A DNA stretch of 64,000 nucleotides from Collimonas fungivorans (GCF_001584145.1 NZ_CP013232.1:4650001-4714000), one strand, 5' to 3'; shown: positions 18,695-28,329, numbered from the stretch's first letter. Notes: generated by a model not told the origin, from the letters alone. Program-made: numbers and translations.

Positions 18695-19450
18695 CTACAC
18701 AAGATAGTTGTTGCGAACCCGTTCGACATCGATCTCGAGCACCTGGCGCAGGTAACGCTCCATGCCGCCATATTCTTCATCGATCACCGCCAGCGCCGCA
18801 TCCAGGTAAGCCGATTCCACCGTCATCAGCGGTGCGATCAGCTGCGGCGGCAATTCAACCTTGAATACCTGCGCCAGCACCTGCGGGTTGGCCATGGCGT
18901 TATGGCGGTTCGATTCCAGGTAATTGGCGATGATGGCGGCGTGGCCGACGCCCAGCGCGGACAGCAGCAAGGCGCTGGCAAACCCGGTGCGGTCCTTGCC
19001 GGCCGTGCAGTGGTAGAGCATGGTCTGGTTCTGCTCAGCGCGCTGCAGGAAACGCCTGAACTGCGACTGGTAGCGTACCGGGAAGGCGCTGTAAAAATCG
19101 ATCATGAACTGCCGGCTGCTTTCCGGATCGCCGCTCTTCAGCATCGGCAGCAGCATTTCCTGCGACAGGTTGCCGACCATGACCGGATCGGCGATCCAGT
19201 TGAAAGAGGAAGCAAACGCCGTCTCGGCGGCATGTTTTTCAGTCTCGGTGCGGAAGTCCAGCACCACGTCCAGCCGGTAGTCCTTGAGCTTGCGTATGTC
19301 GGCCGCCGACGCCATGCCGGGATTGGCGCCGCGCAGCAACCGTCCGGCTGCGATGCGGCGTCCGTCCGCAGCCAGGTAACCGCCCAGGTCACGGATATTC
19401 CGGATCGCCTCGAAACCGAGCTCGCCATGGCCAGGCCCGGGGTTCAGCAT
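18695..19450 (-). CDS. Tyrosine-protein phosphatase (Y_phosphatase3/DSP-like)
   Basis: Cys-based protein tyrosine phosphatase of about 251 residues. The N-terminal family motif NIRDLGGY is followed by a P-loop HCTAGKDRTG with nucleophile Cys148 and Arg154, which identifies the bacterial Y_phosphatase3 group. Possible substrates are phosphotyrosine proteins or phosphoinositides. I place the start at ATG 19450 because an upstream in-frame ATG at 19501 has no site, whereas a strong AAGGAG serves an overlapping 13-codon ORF that ends inside codon 2 of this gene. No signal peptide is seen. Confidence 0.86.
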   Translation of the reverse strand: MLNPGPGHGELGFEAIRNIRDLGGYLAADGRRIAAGRLLRGANPGMASAADIRKLKDYRLDVVLDFRTETEKHAAETAFASSFNWIADPVMVGNLSQEMLLPMLKSGDPESSRQFMIDFYSAFPVRYQSQFRRFLQRAEQNQTMLYHCTAGKDRTGFASALLLSALGVGHAAIIANYLESNRHNAMANPQVLAQVFKVELPPQLIAPLMTVESAYLDAALAVIDEEYGGMERYLRQVLEIDVERVRNNYLV

Positions 19451-19485
19451 GTGCCCAACTGCGCATCGGCATATTTTGAAAACAT
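19444..19485 (-). other. 13-codon upstream ORF overlapping phosphatase start
   Basis: An ATG at 19485 has a near-perfect AAGGAG 5 nt upstream and reads MFSKYADAQLGTC before a TGA that overlaps codon 2 of the phosphatase gene (ATGCTGA). Either translation of the phosphatase is coupled to this leader, or the leader is the true N-terminus separated by a frameshift. Confidence 0.5.
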
Positions 19486-19747
19486 CCTTGCTCCTTATCA
19501 TCTGACATTTGGCAATGCATGCCGGCAGGTACGCCGGACATGAAGGCTATCATCAAGCCGAAGAGATGGTCCAGCACAACCGCCTGTTGGTTTTAGTAAA
19601 CTGGCAAAACCGCTAATTACCGTCAAAACCACGTCTTCTTTTGTTTTCATCAAGCAATATCTCTATAATACGCGACGGTGCAGTGTGGAAGGTATGATTC
19701 ATGCTTACCCCGCTGCATCGCTTGATCAACATCAGAAAGTGGCAATC

Positions 19748-20914
19748 ATGTATCTTCACCGTCGTCTTTTTTCCGGTTTTCTCTCTTTCATGCTGCCGCT
19801 CGTCATCGGCGCCGCCCTCCCGCTGTCGGCCAGTTTTGCCGAATCCGGCGTCACCGACCAGAAAATCATCCTGGGACAATCCGCGGCATTTTCCGGCCCT
19901 GCGGCGCAGCTGGGCATCCAGATGAATGCCGGCGCCAAAGCCTACTTCGATTCCGTGAATGAACAGGGCGGCGTATTTGGACGACAGATCGAAATCATCA
20001 AGGCCGACGACAAATACGAAGCCGACCTGGCCGCAGCCAATACCAAGCGCCTGATTGAAAAAGACGATGTGTTTGCCTTGTTCGGTTATGTCGGTACGCC
20101 TACCAGCAACGCCGCCCTGCCGATTTTCACGCAAGCCGGCGTGCCGTTCTTTGCCCCGGTCACCGGCGCCCAGTCGCTGCGCGAGCCGCTGAACCGCCAG
20201 ATCTTCAACATCCGCGCCAGCTACTTCGACGAAACCGAGCACCTGGTGGAAAAACTGGCCAACGTCGGCATCAAGAACATCGCCGTGTTCTACCAGAACG
20301 ACGCCTATGGCCGCGCCGGGCTGGAAGGCGTGCAGCGCGCGCTGAAGAAGCTGAACCTGGAACTGGTCGAAGCGGCCACGGTGGAACGCAACAGCACCGA
20401 CGTCAAACAGGCCGTCGGCAAGATCCTGCCGAAGCGCCCTTCCGCCGTCATCCAGATCAGCGCCTACGCTTCGTGCGCCGCCTACATCAAGGAAATGCGC
20501 AAAGCCGGTTATACCGGCCAGTTCTACAATGTATCGTTCGTCGGCAGCCAGGCTTTGGCCGACGCCTTGGGCAAGGATGGCGAAGGCGTGGTGATTTCGC
20601 AGGTGGTGCCGTTCCCGTGGAGCTCGTCGACCCCGGTGGTCGCCGAATATACCAGGCTGATGCAGAAAGCCGGCGTCAAGGAGCCTAATTTTTCCAGCCT
20701 GGAAGGTTTCATCGCCGCCAAGGTATTCGTCGAAGGCCTGAAGCGGGCCGGCAAGGACCTGACCCGCGCCAAGCTGGTCAAGGCGCTGGAAACCATCAAC
20801 ATGAAGAACTATAACGGCGGCGGTTTCGACGTGAATTTCACCGGCAGCAACCACAGCGGTTCGAAATTTGTCGAAATGACCATGATCACCAAAGACAAGA
20901 AATTCCTGAACTGA
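19748..20914 (+). CDS. Branched-chain amino acid-type ABC transporter substrate-binding protein
   Basis: Periplasmic type-I substrate-binding protein (Peripla_BP_6/LivK-like), 388 residues. A signal peptide ends SASFAES. The body starts with VTDQKIILGQSAAFSGPAAQLG and has the family features GVFGRQIEIIKADDKYE and AVFYQNDAYGRAGLEGV. It may bind branched-chain amino acids, amides or related ligands. No permease or ATPase genes are adjacent, so it is an orphan or serves a transporter elsewhere. The start at 19748 gives the cleanest signal peptide; frames remain open upstream. A terminator follows. Confidence 0.92.
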   Translation: MYLHRRLFSGFLSFMLPLVIGAALPLSASFAESGVTDQKIILGQSAAFSGPAAQLGIQMNAGAKAYFDSVNEQGGVFGRQIEIIKADDKYEADLAAANTKRLIEKDDVFALFGYVGTPTSNAALPIFTQAGVPFFAPVTGAQSLREPLNRQIFNIRASYFDETEHLVEKLANVGIKNIAVFYQNDAYGRAGLEGVQRALKKLNLELVEAATVERNSTDVKQAVGKILPKRPSAVIQISAYASCAAYIKEMRKAGYTGQFYNVSFVGSQALADALGKDGEGVVISQVVPFPWSSSTPVVAEYTRLMQKAGVKEPNFSSLEGFIAAKVFVEGLKRAGKDLTRAKLVKALETINMKNYNGGGFDVNFTGSNHSGSKFVEMTMITKDKKFLN

Positions 20915-20940
20915 CAAATTGCGTCAGGCATCGCAGAATA

Positions 20941-20969
20941 AAAAATCCGGCCTGATGCCGGATTTTTTA
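20941..20969 (+). terminator. Bidirectional terminator between binding protein and dehydrogenase
   Basis: An 11-bp stem (AAAAATCCGGC with GCCGGATTTTT) with a CTGAT loop. A/T arms on both sides suit termination in both directions between two convergent genes. Confidence 0.93.
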
Positions 20970-20989
20970 TGGCTCAAATATTCATTGCC

Positions 20990-21922
20990 TCAAATCGGCG
21001 TCAATACCGCCTGCCCGGAAAAATGCCGCCTGGCGTTTTCCAGGAACAGGCGCACCGTCTCGGCCACCGACTCCGGCGACCAGCCGGCCACATGCGGCGT
21101 CAGCACCGCGTTCGGCAGATCCAGCAGTTCCGCCGGCGGTAACGGTTCGCTCTCGTAGACATCGAGGCCGGCGCCGGCCAACCGCCCTTCGCGCAAGGCC
21201 AGGGCCAGCGCCGCGGTATCGATCACACTGCCGCGCGAGATATTCACGATGAATCCTTGCGGACCCAAGGCATCCAGCACCGGGCCGTTGATCAAATGGC
21301 GGGTAGCGGCGCCGCCGGGCGTGGCGACCACCAGGAAATCGGCCCACTGCGCCAGTTCCAGCACCGAAGCGAAATAGGCGAACGGCGCCTCGCTGCGGAC
21401 CGAACGGTTGTGATAACCGATCGTCATGTCGAAGCCGGCGGCACGGCGCGCAATCTGCTTGCCGATAGTACCGAGCCCGATGATGCCGAGCCGCTTGCCC
21501 GACACGCTGGGCGGCAAAGGCAAGGCGTCGCGCCAGATGCCCTGGTGCAGGGCCACTCCCAGCTGCGGGATGCCGCGCACTGTCGCCAGCAGCAAACCCA
21601 TGGCATGGTCGGCTACGCAGGCGTCGTTGGTGCCGGCGCCATTGGAAACCGTGATGCCGCGCTCGCGCGCAGCGGCGACGTCGATGTTCTCGAAACCTGC
21701 GCCCAGCGCGCAAATCAGTTCCACCTTGGGCAAGGCGGCGATTTCATTGGCGTGCAAGCCGATCGAACCGATGGTCAGCACGGCCCGTATGGCATCGGCG
21801 TGGCTGGCGATGGCGACGGCGCGCTGCTCGGCGGTGGGCGCATAGACTATCTGGAAGTCTTGGGCGATGCGTTGCAGGCCTTGGTCGGACAAGGGATTGA
21901 GGATCAGGAGAGTAGGAAGCAT
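20990..21922 (-). CDS. D-isomer-specific 2-hydroxyacid dehydrogenase
   Basis: NAD(P)-dependent dehydrogenase of about 310 residues that interconverts 2-oxo and D-2-hydroxy acids, probably glyoxylate/hydroxypyruvate-type. The nucleotide motif is GIIGLGTIGKQIA. The catalytic set is visible: Arg in NISRGSVID, Glu in DVYESEPLPP and His in LTPHVAGWSPES. The ATG at 21922 starts MLPTLLILN; an in-frame TTG five codons upstream is less likely. Convergent with the binding-protein gene across a shared terminator. Confidence 0.92.
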   Translation of the reverse strand: MLPTLLILNPLSDQGLQRIAQDFQIVYAPTAEQRAVAIASHADAIRAVLTIGSIGLHANEIAALPKVELICALGAGFENIDVAAARERGITVSNGAGTNDACVADHAMGLLLATVRGIPQLGVALHQGIWRDALPLPPSVSGKRLGIIGLGTIGKQIARRAAGFDMTIGYHNRSVRSEAPFAYFASVLELAQWADFLVVATPGGAATRHLINGPVLDALGPQGFIVNISRGSVIDTAALALALREGRLAGAGLDVYESEPLPPAELLDLPNAVLTPHVAGWSPESVAETVRLFLENARRHFSGQAVLTPI

Positions 21923-22022
21923 TGGCGGCCGCTGCAAGAAATGTTGTGGACAAGCTGCGCCGGTAGCGCAGTGCCCACAATGATAATCTCGAAACCGTAT
22001 TTCCTGCTTGGCTGGCCGGAAA

Positions 22023-22664
22023 TCAGATCAGCGCCAGCCGCTTCTTGATCTGGTCGATGGGCCAGACGCCGATCACCTTGTCCGACAGGCGCCCTTCGCT
22101 TTCGTCGGTACCTTCGATAATGTAGCGGCTCGGCGCAGGGAAATGGAAAGGCCCCAGCTCCAGGTTCAGGCGGCGCCATTCGCCCAGGGCGATTTCGCCG
22201 TTCGCTTCAAAACCGCGGAACGAATAACTGGAGGTGAGCAGGTAAAGGGCGCCGCTGTCGCAGATGTTCTTCAGCGCGGAAAAAATCCCTTGCAGCGGCA
22301 AATGCACCAGGCAGTCCCGGCAAAACACTGCATCGGCGCGGGGCAGCGGCGTATTGATCAGGTCGAGCTGCACGAACTGCCGCCCGGCCTGGCCGAACTT
22401 CTCGCGGTTGCGCTCAACCAGCTGCGGCACGATATCGGCGCCGATATAGTCGACCCTGGAGAGGTCGACATGCTGCATCCAGTTGAAATCGCCGCAGGGC
22501 AAATCCAGCATCGAGCGGATATTGAACTCATCCAGCAGGTACGGCAGCTCGCGCTGCAGGTGCCGTGTCCGGTACAGCTCGGAACCTGGCCCCGAAACCG
22601 ATTCGCTGCTCCCCCAATTGTTACCTTGATAGATCTCGGTAAAAACCTTCTCCGCTTGGCTCAT
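22023..22664 (-). CDS. Class I SAM-dependent methyltransferase
   Basis: Methyltransferase of 213 residues with a Rossmann-type SAM site. Motif I is MLDLPCGDFNW (about residues 52-62), motif II-like acidic YIGADIVP, and motif IV-like DAVFCRDCLVHLP. The opening VFTEIYQGNNWGSSESVSGPGS is typical of a family found near surface-polysaccharide genes, where members often act on sugars or peptides; the substrate is unknown. It is divergent from the frameshifted glycosyltransferase gene, which adds context for a cell-surface role. Confidence 0.85.
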   Translation of the reverse strand: MSQAEKVFTEIYQGNNWGSSESVSGPGSELYRTRHLQRELPYLLDEFNIRSMLDLPCGDFNWMQHVDLSRVDYIGADIVPQLVERNREKFGQAGRQFVQLDLINTPLPRADAVFCRDCLVHLPLQGIFSALKNICDSGALYLLTSSYSFRGFEANGEIALGEWRRLNLELGPFHFPAPSRYIIEGTDESEGRLSDKVIGVWPIDQIKKRLALI

Positions 22665-22812
22665 GATTCACGCTTTCATTCGTCATTGTTTTATTATCCG
22701 TAGGCGCTGCTAGAGCAATTTACTGAACAATGGCGATAAAAGCAATTTGGATGTCAAAATACGTGTTGCATGCGCGTCCTGTCCGGAGCTGCGCTATAGG
22801 GGAGAAGTAGAA

Positions 22813-24166
22813 ATGGCTTTGTGCATCAGCGTGTTTGAACGGCTGGACCTGCAGGTTCTGCGTAATCATCAGCATTACTGCACCCTGTTCGGCTATCCCC
22901 ACCGCTGGGTCGAAACCGCCCACATCGCCCATCCCATGCTGCGCCAGGCGTACCGCTACCACCTGCTGCTGCAGGAATTGCGGCAAGCCGCCGACAACGA
23001 CTGGGTCCTGCTGCTGGATTGCAACGCAGTCATCGTCCATCCGCTGGCGATGGAAACCCTGCTGGCCGGGCGCGATGCGCTGCTGGTCAAGGCCCCACCC
23101 GCAGCCGTCGGGCGAACCGCGGGTCGTCATGAACAATATGCTGGCGTTGCGCAATACCGCGGAAAACCGCAAGATCCTGCACGACATCGTTTTTATCTTG
23201 CACAAAGCCCTGATCCGGGATGAAATAGGCAGAAGCGAGCTGAGCTTGCTGGAGAAATTCCCGGCGCTGGAGGTCAACGCCATGATCGGCGACAGCTATG
23301 TTAACGTCAGCTGGTATATCTCGAAATGGTTCGACGCCCGCATCTTCATGCTCAACCTCGGCCCCTGGCCCTCGGCCGAAGGCGAACCTGACCATGACAT
23401 CCTGTTCGACCTGCGCATGAAAAACCTGCTGGTGCGGCAAGTCAACGGCGCCTTGATCGACGGCCTGCCGCTGCTGAAGACACCGGCTTACCCGGCGCTT
23501 TCCGACGAGCCGCTATCCAGTTTCAATCCGCAAGGAAAAGTCGCGCTGGTGACGCTCTACACCCATCACATCGCCGACTATGCACGCATCTCCGAGCACA
23601 ATGTAAAGCGCTACTGCGACCGCCACGGCTACGCCTACCATGTGTATCGCGCCATTCCGGAACAGCTCGACAGCAATATCTCCGGATCCTGGGTCAAGAG
23701 CTGGCTGCTGGCTCGCCACCTGGCGGACCACGACTGGGTGATCTGGATTGATGCGGACATCCTGTTCACCAATCCATCCAAAAAGCTGGAGCCGCTGCTG
23801 GCCAACCGCGACCTGCTGTTTGCCAAGGACATCGGCGGCTGGGAACTGAATTCCGGCGTGATGGCTTTCCGCAACACGGCCGAGAACGCCGCCCTGCTGC
23901 AACAGATATGGCAATGCGTCAGCCAGGTCGACGACAAATCCTCGGTCTACAGCAGCCAGGGCGACCAGTTCCACACCATCGAAGCATTGCGCGCGGCCGG
24001 CAAGCTCAACGAGCAGTCGATTGTCGACTGCCTCGCCATCAACACGCCGCCGCAGTTCAGCACCGGCGATACCCTGCTGACGCACTACTTCGGCTGGGGC
24101 GAGCCGTACCGGTCGGTGTATATGGCGGACGACGACGCCATGTCGCAAAGGAATCGCGGCAACTAG
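22813..24166 (+). pseudogene. Tandem-domain glycosyltransferase, frameshifted near 23098
   Basis: Two similar glycosyltransferase-like halves lie head to tail. The first half (LCISVFERLDLQ to LLVKAPP) reads in one frame from ATG 22813, which has GGGGAG 8 nt upstream. The frame is lost at 23098-23101, where one extra C in CCACCC seems to have been inserted. The next frame continues in register (PQPSGEPRVVMNNMLALRNTAENRK) to the stop at 24166. The second half repeats the plan with DADILF as a DxD motif and NSGVMAFRNTAENAAL. The first half has a weakened DCN at that site. Corrected length is about 450 residues. It resembles galactosyl- or mannosyltransferase (GT34/DUF-type) folds. Confidence 0.8.
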
Positions 24167-24243
24167 GCACCCTGGCGTCTCCTCATATCGGCAGGCCGTG
24201 CGCGATGCATGCGCCTGCTTTCGAATCGTTTTCAGGACCCGGC

Positions 24244-25515
24244 ATGCAAATTTTCCTTGTACAACTCAGCGTCATCATCCTTGCCGCCTTTATCTGCGGG
24301 ACCGCAGCGGAAAAACTGGGGCAGTCGCGGGTAGTCGGTGAAATTGCCGCCGGCCTGCTGCTTGGCCCCTCCATCCTCGGCGCAATCGATATCAATGCCT
24401 ACAATTTCCTGTTCAGCAGCGCCAGCATGCCGGCTTTGTCGCAGCTGGGAGAACTCGGCCTGGTGCTGCTGATGTTCCAGCTTGGCCTGCACCTTGACCT
24501 GAAAAGCCTGCAGGGACGGCGCCAGGCCAACGCGCCGCTGCTGGTCGCCCTGCTGGGAATGCTGATCCCGTTTGCCCTCGGCTGCGCCATTGGCTTCGTT
24601 TCCAGGCCATGGATTGCACCGCACGCCGAAGCTGTCGGCTACGTGCTGTTTTGCGGCCTGGCGCTGTCGATATCGGCAGTGCCCGTGATGGCCAGGATCG
24701 TCATGGATTTGCGCATGGCCGACTCTTATCCGGCGACCGTCGCGCTAGCCTCGGCGACGCTCACCGACCTGCTCGGCTGGTTATTGCTGGCAGTGATCGC
24801 AGCCTTTGCGGCCGGCACCTATTCATTCGGCCGCACGCTGTACGACCTGGCCCTGCTGGCGGCGTTTGTGGCGTTTTCCCTGTTGCTGGCCAAGCCGTTT
24901 TGGCGCAGCGTGCTGAGCTGCGGCGAGACGACGGAGGCGTCAGCGCCGTCGGCCGGCATACTGGCATGCGTAGCCTGTTATGTGCTCCTGTCTTCATGGA
25001 TAACCGCGGCAATCGGTTTCCATAGCGCCTTCGGCGCCCTGATGGCAGCTCTGGTGCTGCGCGGCCACGACGGCCTGGCGCTGGCCTGGCGGCGCCAGGT
25101 GACGGGTTTTGTGGAACTGGTCCTGATGCCGGTTTTTTTCGCCTATGCCGGCATCCATGTTTCGCTGGGCAGCGTGCAGTCGGCCGATTTCTGGCAATGG
25201 TTCTTGCTGTTCCTGGTCGCGGCCATCCTGGGGAAATTCGGCGGCAGCTACCTGGGTGCGCGCTGGTCGGGCATCCCCCACCGCGATGCCAGGATCATCG
25301 GCGCGCTGATGAACACCCGTGGCCTGATGGAATTGATCGTGCTGACGATAGGACTGCAACTGGGCATCCTGCCGGTTTCCGTGTATTCGATGCTGGTGCT
25401 GATGGCGCTGGTGACGACGGCGATGACCGTGCCGCTGCTGCGGTTCTGGCAGCGCCAGGACAAGGCTCTTGCCGGCAGCCGCAAGGCAAGCGGCGCCGAC
25501 CAGATGTCAACTTAA
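24244..25515 (+). CDS. Cation:proton antiporter (KefB/CPA2 family)
   Basis: Inner-membrane Na+/H+ or K+/H+ exchanger of 423 residues with about 12 hydrophobic helices. Family motifs are EKLGQSRVVGEIAAGLLLGPSILG in the first helices and MNTRGLMELIVLTIGLQLGIL near the C-terminus. It stops after the membrane domain and lacks a TrkA-N or TrkA-C regulatory domain, unlike KefB or KefC. ATG 24244 has AGGA about 6 nt upstream; an ATG 13 codons earlier is in frame. It starts 77 bp after the glycosyltransferase. Confidence 0.9.
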   Translation: MQIFLVQLSVIILAAFICGTAAEKLGQSRVVGEIAAGLLLGPSILGAIDINAYNFLFSSASMPALSQLGELGLVLLMFQLGLHLDLKSLQGRRQANAPLLVALLGMLIPFALGCAIGFVSRPWIAPHAEAVGYVLFCGLALSISAVPVMARIVMDLRMADSYPATVALASATLTDLLGWLLLAVIAAFAAGTYSFGRTLYDLALLAAFVAFSLLLAKPFWRSVLSCGETTEASAPSAGILACVACYVLLSSWITAAIGFHSAFGALMAALVLRGHDGLALAWRRQVTGFVELVLMPVFFAYAGIHVSLGSVQSADFWQWFLLFLVAAILGKFGGSYLGARWSGIPHRDARIIGALMNTRGLMELIVLTIGLQLGILPVSVYSMLVLMALVTTAMTVPLLRFWQRQDKALAGSRKASGADQMST

Positions 25516-25836
25516 GCGACGTCATCCCAAACCTCAGAATATTTAACATTCCTTAACAATAAAAAAATTAGCAGCAGCCCTTTTTATTATAATATTTACA
25601 TTAATAGCAATATAACTCTACAATGAGCATATATTTCCACAAGGAAATATATTTATAAAACAGGCAAGCATGGATTCCATGCCTGCTACAGCCACCCCGG
25701 CCTCCCGCAGCTGGCCACGGGCGGCTCACTTCCCTTCCTTCTCAGGGCTCCCGCCGGATAGGCATTGGCAACAAACTGTACTCGCGAGCAGCATCTCGGC
25801 GAGGCCGCTTTTAACTCGACTAGACGAGTGTTTAAA
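25516..25836. other. AT-rich 320-bp region upstream of exopolysaccharide locus
   Basis: This stretch, especially 25540-25660, is far more AT-rich than the surrounding DNA. It contains poly-A and poly-T tracts, TATAATATT-like sequences that could serve as -10 elements, and two inverted repeats (25629-25652 and 25668-25682). No gene is seen. It is the obvious promoter and control region for the locus starting with the epimerase. Confidence 0.65.
25629..25652. promoter_or_regulatory. Perfect inverted repeat, candidate operator
   Basis: ATATATTTCC and GGAAATATAT are 10-bp perfect arms separated by ACAA. Position and symmetry suit a dimeric regulator controlling the exopolysaccharide genes. There is no T-run, so it is not a terminator. 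Confidence 0.5.
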
Positions 25837-27027
25837 GTGAAAGTTCTCTCTATCTTTGGTACGCGACCGGAGGCGGTGAAAATGGCCCCTGTGGTCAAAG
25901 CGCTGTCCAGAGAAACAGGAATGCAATCGCTGGTCTGCGTCACCGGCCAGCATCGTCAAATGCTGCAGCAGGTGCTTGACCTGTTCGCCATCAAGGTCGA
26001 TTACAGCCTCGATGTGATGCTGCCGGACCAGACCCTGAACGGATTGAGCGCGCGCCTGATCGGCCTGCTCGACCCGGTGCTGGAGGCATGCAAGCCCGAC
26101 CGCATCCTGGTGCATGGCGACACCACCACCGCCATGATGGCGGCGCTGACAGCATTCCATCGCCGCATACCGGTGGCGCATGTCGAAGCAGGCCTGCGCA
26201 CCGGCGACCTGAGCCAGCCCTGGCCGGAAGAAATGAACCGGCGCTACGTCGATATCGTATGCGACCTGCTGCTTGCCCCCACCGCACAAGCCAAGAACAA
26301 CCTCACAGCCGAACATCTTGCCGGCCGCGTCGTCATTACCGGCAATACGGTGATCGATGCGCTGCGCCTGACGACCGAACGGATCGCCTTCGATGAACAA
26401 CTGCGCAATCAGCTCGATGCCCATTTCCCCTACCTGGTTGCGGGCCGCAAGCTGCTGCTGGTGACCGGCCACCGGCGCGAGAATTTTGGTTCGGGCTTCG
26501 CCGAAATCTGCGATGCGCTGGCAGAATTGTCACGCCGTTCCGACCTGCAGATAGTCTATCCGGTTCACCTGAATCCGAACGTGCAAGGGCCGGTGCTGGC
26601 GGCCTTGTCGCATCTGCCGAACATCCATCTGATCGAACCGCTCGACTACCTGCTGTTTGTGCGCCTGATGCAGCGCTCGCATGTGATCCTGACCGACTCC
26701 GGCGGCGTGCAGGAAGAAGCGCCGTCGCTGGGCAAACCGGTGCTGGTGATGCGCAACGTCACGGAACGGCCGGAAGCAGTGAGCGCGGGCACGGTGCAAC
26801 TGGTTGGCACCGATCCGGCGCGGATTGTGGCTGCGGTAACACGGCTTTGCGACGACGATATCTTCTGGCAGCAGGCAACCCAGCGTGTCAATCCCTATGG
26901 CGACGGCCGCGCGGCGGAGCGGATTGCCAGCGTGCTGTGCGGCAGGCCCATCGCCGAATTCGGCATGGAACAACGTCGCCCGGCCAGGAAAGCGCAGCTC
27001 GCGGCAACAGCGCTGCAGCCAGTCTAG
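25837..27027 (+). CDS. wecB: UDP-N-acetylglucosamine 2-epimerase (non-hydrolysing)
   Basis: Cytosolic enzyme that interconverts UDP-GlcNAc and UDP-ManNAc, supplying ManNAc units to polysaccharides. The 396-residue product has the standard opening VLSIFGTRPEAVKMAPVV, the HGDTTTAMMAAL segment, HVEAGLRTGDL, the ENFG binding stretch (TGHRRENFG) and the allosteric/UDP site SGGVQEEAPSLGKPVLVMR. GTG 25837 was chosen because it aligns with the family N-terminus; a GTG three codons upstream is possible. It is the first gene of a run in which all seven genes share one strand with little spacing. Confidence 0.95.
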   Translation: MKVLSIFGTRPEAVKMAPVVKALSRETGMQSLVCVTGQHRQMLQQVLDLFAIKVDYSLDVMLPDQTLNGLSARLIGLLDPVLEACKPDRILVHGDTTTAMMAALTAFHRRIPVAHVEAGLRTGDLSQPWPEEMNRRYVDIVCDLLLAPTAQAKNNLTAEHLAGRVVITGNTVIDALRLTTERIAFDEQLRNQLDAHFPYLVAGRKLLLVTGHRRENFGSGFAEICDALAELSRRSDLQIVYPVHLNPNVQGPVLAALSHLPNIHLIEPLDYLLFVRLMQRSHVILTDSGGVQEEAPSLGKPVLVMRNVTERPEAVSAGTVQLVGTDPARIVAAVTRLCDDDIFWQQATQRVNPYGDGRAAERIASVLCGRPIAEFGMEQRRPARKAQLAATALQPV

Positions 27028-27057
27028 CCGCGTGCATCATTTTCGAGGAACCGGATC

Positions 27058-28329
27058 ATGCCTTGCCCGCCGCCCACTCCTCGCAATACAGTTGCGCACC
27101 GCAGGCTGATCTGCGCGCCGGCGGGCGGCGCATTTTTTCCGCTCATGATGCTGATGGAACAAGCGCGCTCATCGCCCCTGGAACTTGACGCCCGCACCAT
27201 GGAACTGGACCTGATGACCGCCATATTGGGCGCCATCATCGTCCTGCTGGTGGTCTACACGATCCGCCACTACCTGTTCACCCTTAACCGCCTGTTCGGA
27301 CGGCAACGCCAGCCCTACCTCGATATCGAACAGGCAGCATGGCCGCCGGTGGTGGTATGCGTGGCCGCCCACAATGAGGAAAGAGTGATTGCGGACGCCC
27401 TGCATGCCCTGCTCGAAGTCGACTACCCACGCGACAAGCTGGTCATCATGCCCGTCAACGACCGCTCAACCGACGCCACGCGTGCCATCATCGACCGCAT
27501 CGCCGAGACCAACCCGGGCCGCTTCACGCCGTTCCACCGCAGCGGCGGACGCCCCGGCAAGGCCGCTGCCTTGCGCGACGCCACCGAGAAAATCCAGGCT
27601 GAAATCATCATCGTCTTCGATGCCGATTATCTCCCCGCGCGCGGCCTGATCAAGCAGCTGGTCGCGCCTTTTTTCGATCCTGAAGTCGGCGCCATCATGG
27701 GCCGCGTAGTGCCCATCAACGCCGGCGCCAACCTGCTGACGCGGCTGCTCGACCTGGAACGGGCCGGCGGCTACCAGGTCGACCAGGCGGCGCGCATGAA
27801 CCTGGGCCTGGTGCCACAGTATGGCGGCACTGTCGGCGGCGTGCGGCGCTGCGCGCTGGAGGAAATCGGCGGCTGGAACAGCGACATGCTGGCCGAGGAC
27901 ACCGATGTCACCTTCCGCCTGCTGCAGCAAGGCTGGAAGACGGTATACCAGAACCGTTCGGAATGCTACGAGGAAGTTCCCGAGGTCTGGCCGGTCAGGA
28001 TCAGGCAAATCAGCAGATGGTCGCGCGGACATAACCAGGTCATGAGCCACAACCTGATGCGCCTGCTGAAGAATCCGCGCATCAGCCTGCGCGAAAGGGC
28101 GGACGGCGCGCTCCTGTTGTGCGTCTTCATCATGCCGCCGCTGCTGGCCATCGGCTGGACCCTGACCATCATCCAGTTCTTCATGACTTCGCACCAATGG
28201 CTGTTCGGCTGGCTGGCCTTGAGCGGCATGGTGGCTTACGGCGCATTCGGCACCAATGCAGCATTTTTTGAAATGGCGGCGGCTACCTACCTGGACGGCA
28301 ACCGCAACCGCATCCGCCTGCTGCCCTGA
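27058..28329 (+). CDS. Processive GT2 polysaccharide synthase, C-terminus cut by frameshift
   Basis: Membrane glycosyltransferase of the BcsA/PgaC/HasA-like type. A hydrophobic helix at about 55-78 precedes the GT2 domain: VVCVAAHNEERVI, DRSTDATR, Asp188-x-Asp190 (FDADY), EDTDVTF and Gln317-Arg320-Trp321 (QISRW), the processivity signature. Hydrophobic helices follow from about 345. The frame ends at LLP and stop TGA 28327-28329, but the next frame continues the expected tail, so one C seems missing from CTGCCCTG. ATG 27058 has GAGGA 8 nt upstream. Neighbour wecB suggests a UDP-ManNAc or UDP-GlcNAc donor. Confidence 0.88.
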   Translation: MPCPPPTPRNTVAHRRLICAPAGGAFFPLMMLMEQARSSPLELDARTMELDLMTAILGAIIVLLVVYTIRHYLFTLNRLFGRQRQPYLDIEQAAWPPVVVCVAAHNEERVIADALHALLEVDYPRDKLVIMPVNDRSTDATRAIIDRIAETNPGRFTPFHRSGGRPGKAAALRDATEKIQAEIIIVFDADYLPARGLIKQLVAPFFDPEVGAIMGRVVPINAGANLLTRLLDLERAGGYQVDQAARMNLGLVPQYGGTVGGVRRCALEEIGGWNSDMLAEDTDVTFRLLQQGWKTVYQNRSECYEEVPEVWPVRIRQISRWSRGHNQVMSHNLMRLLKNPRISLRERADGALLLCVFIMPPLLAIGWTLTIIQFFMTSHQWLFGWLALSGMVAYGAFGTNAAFFEMAAATYLDGNRNRIRLLP

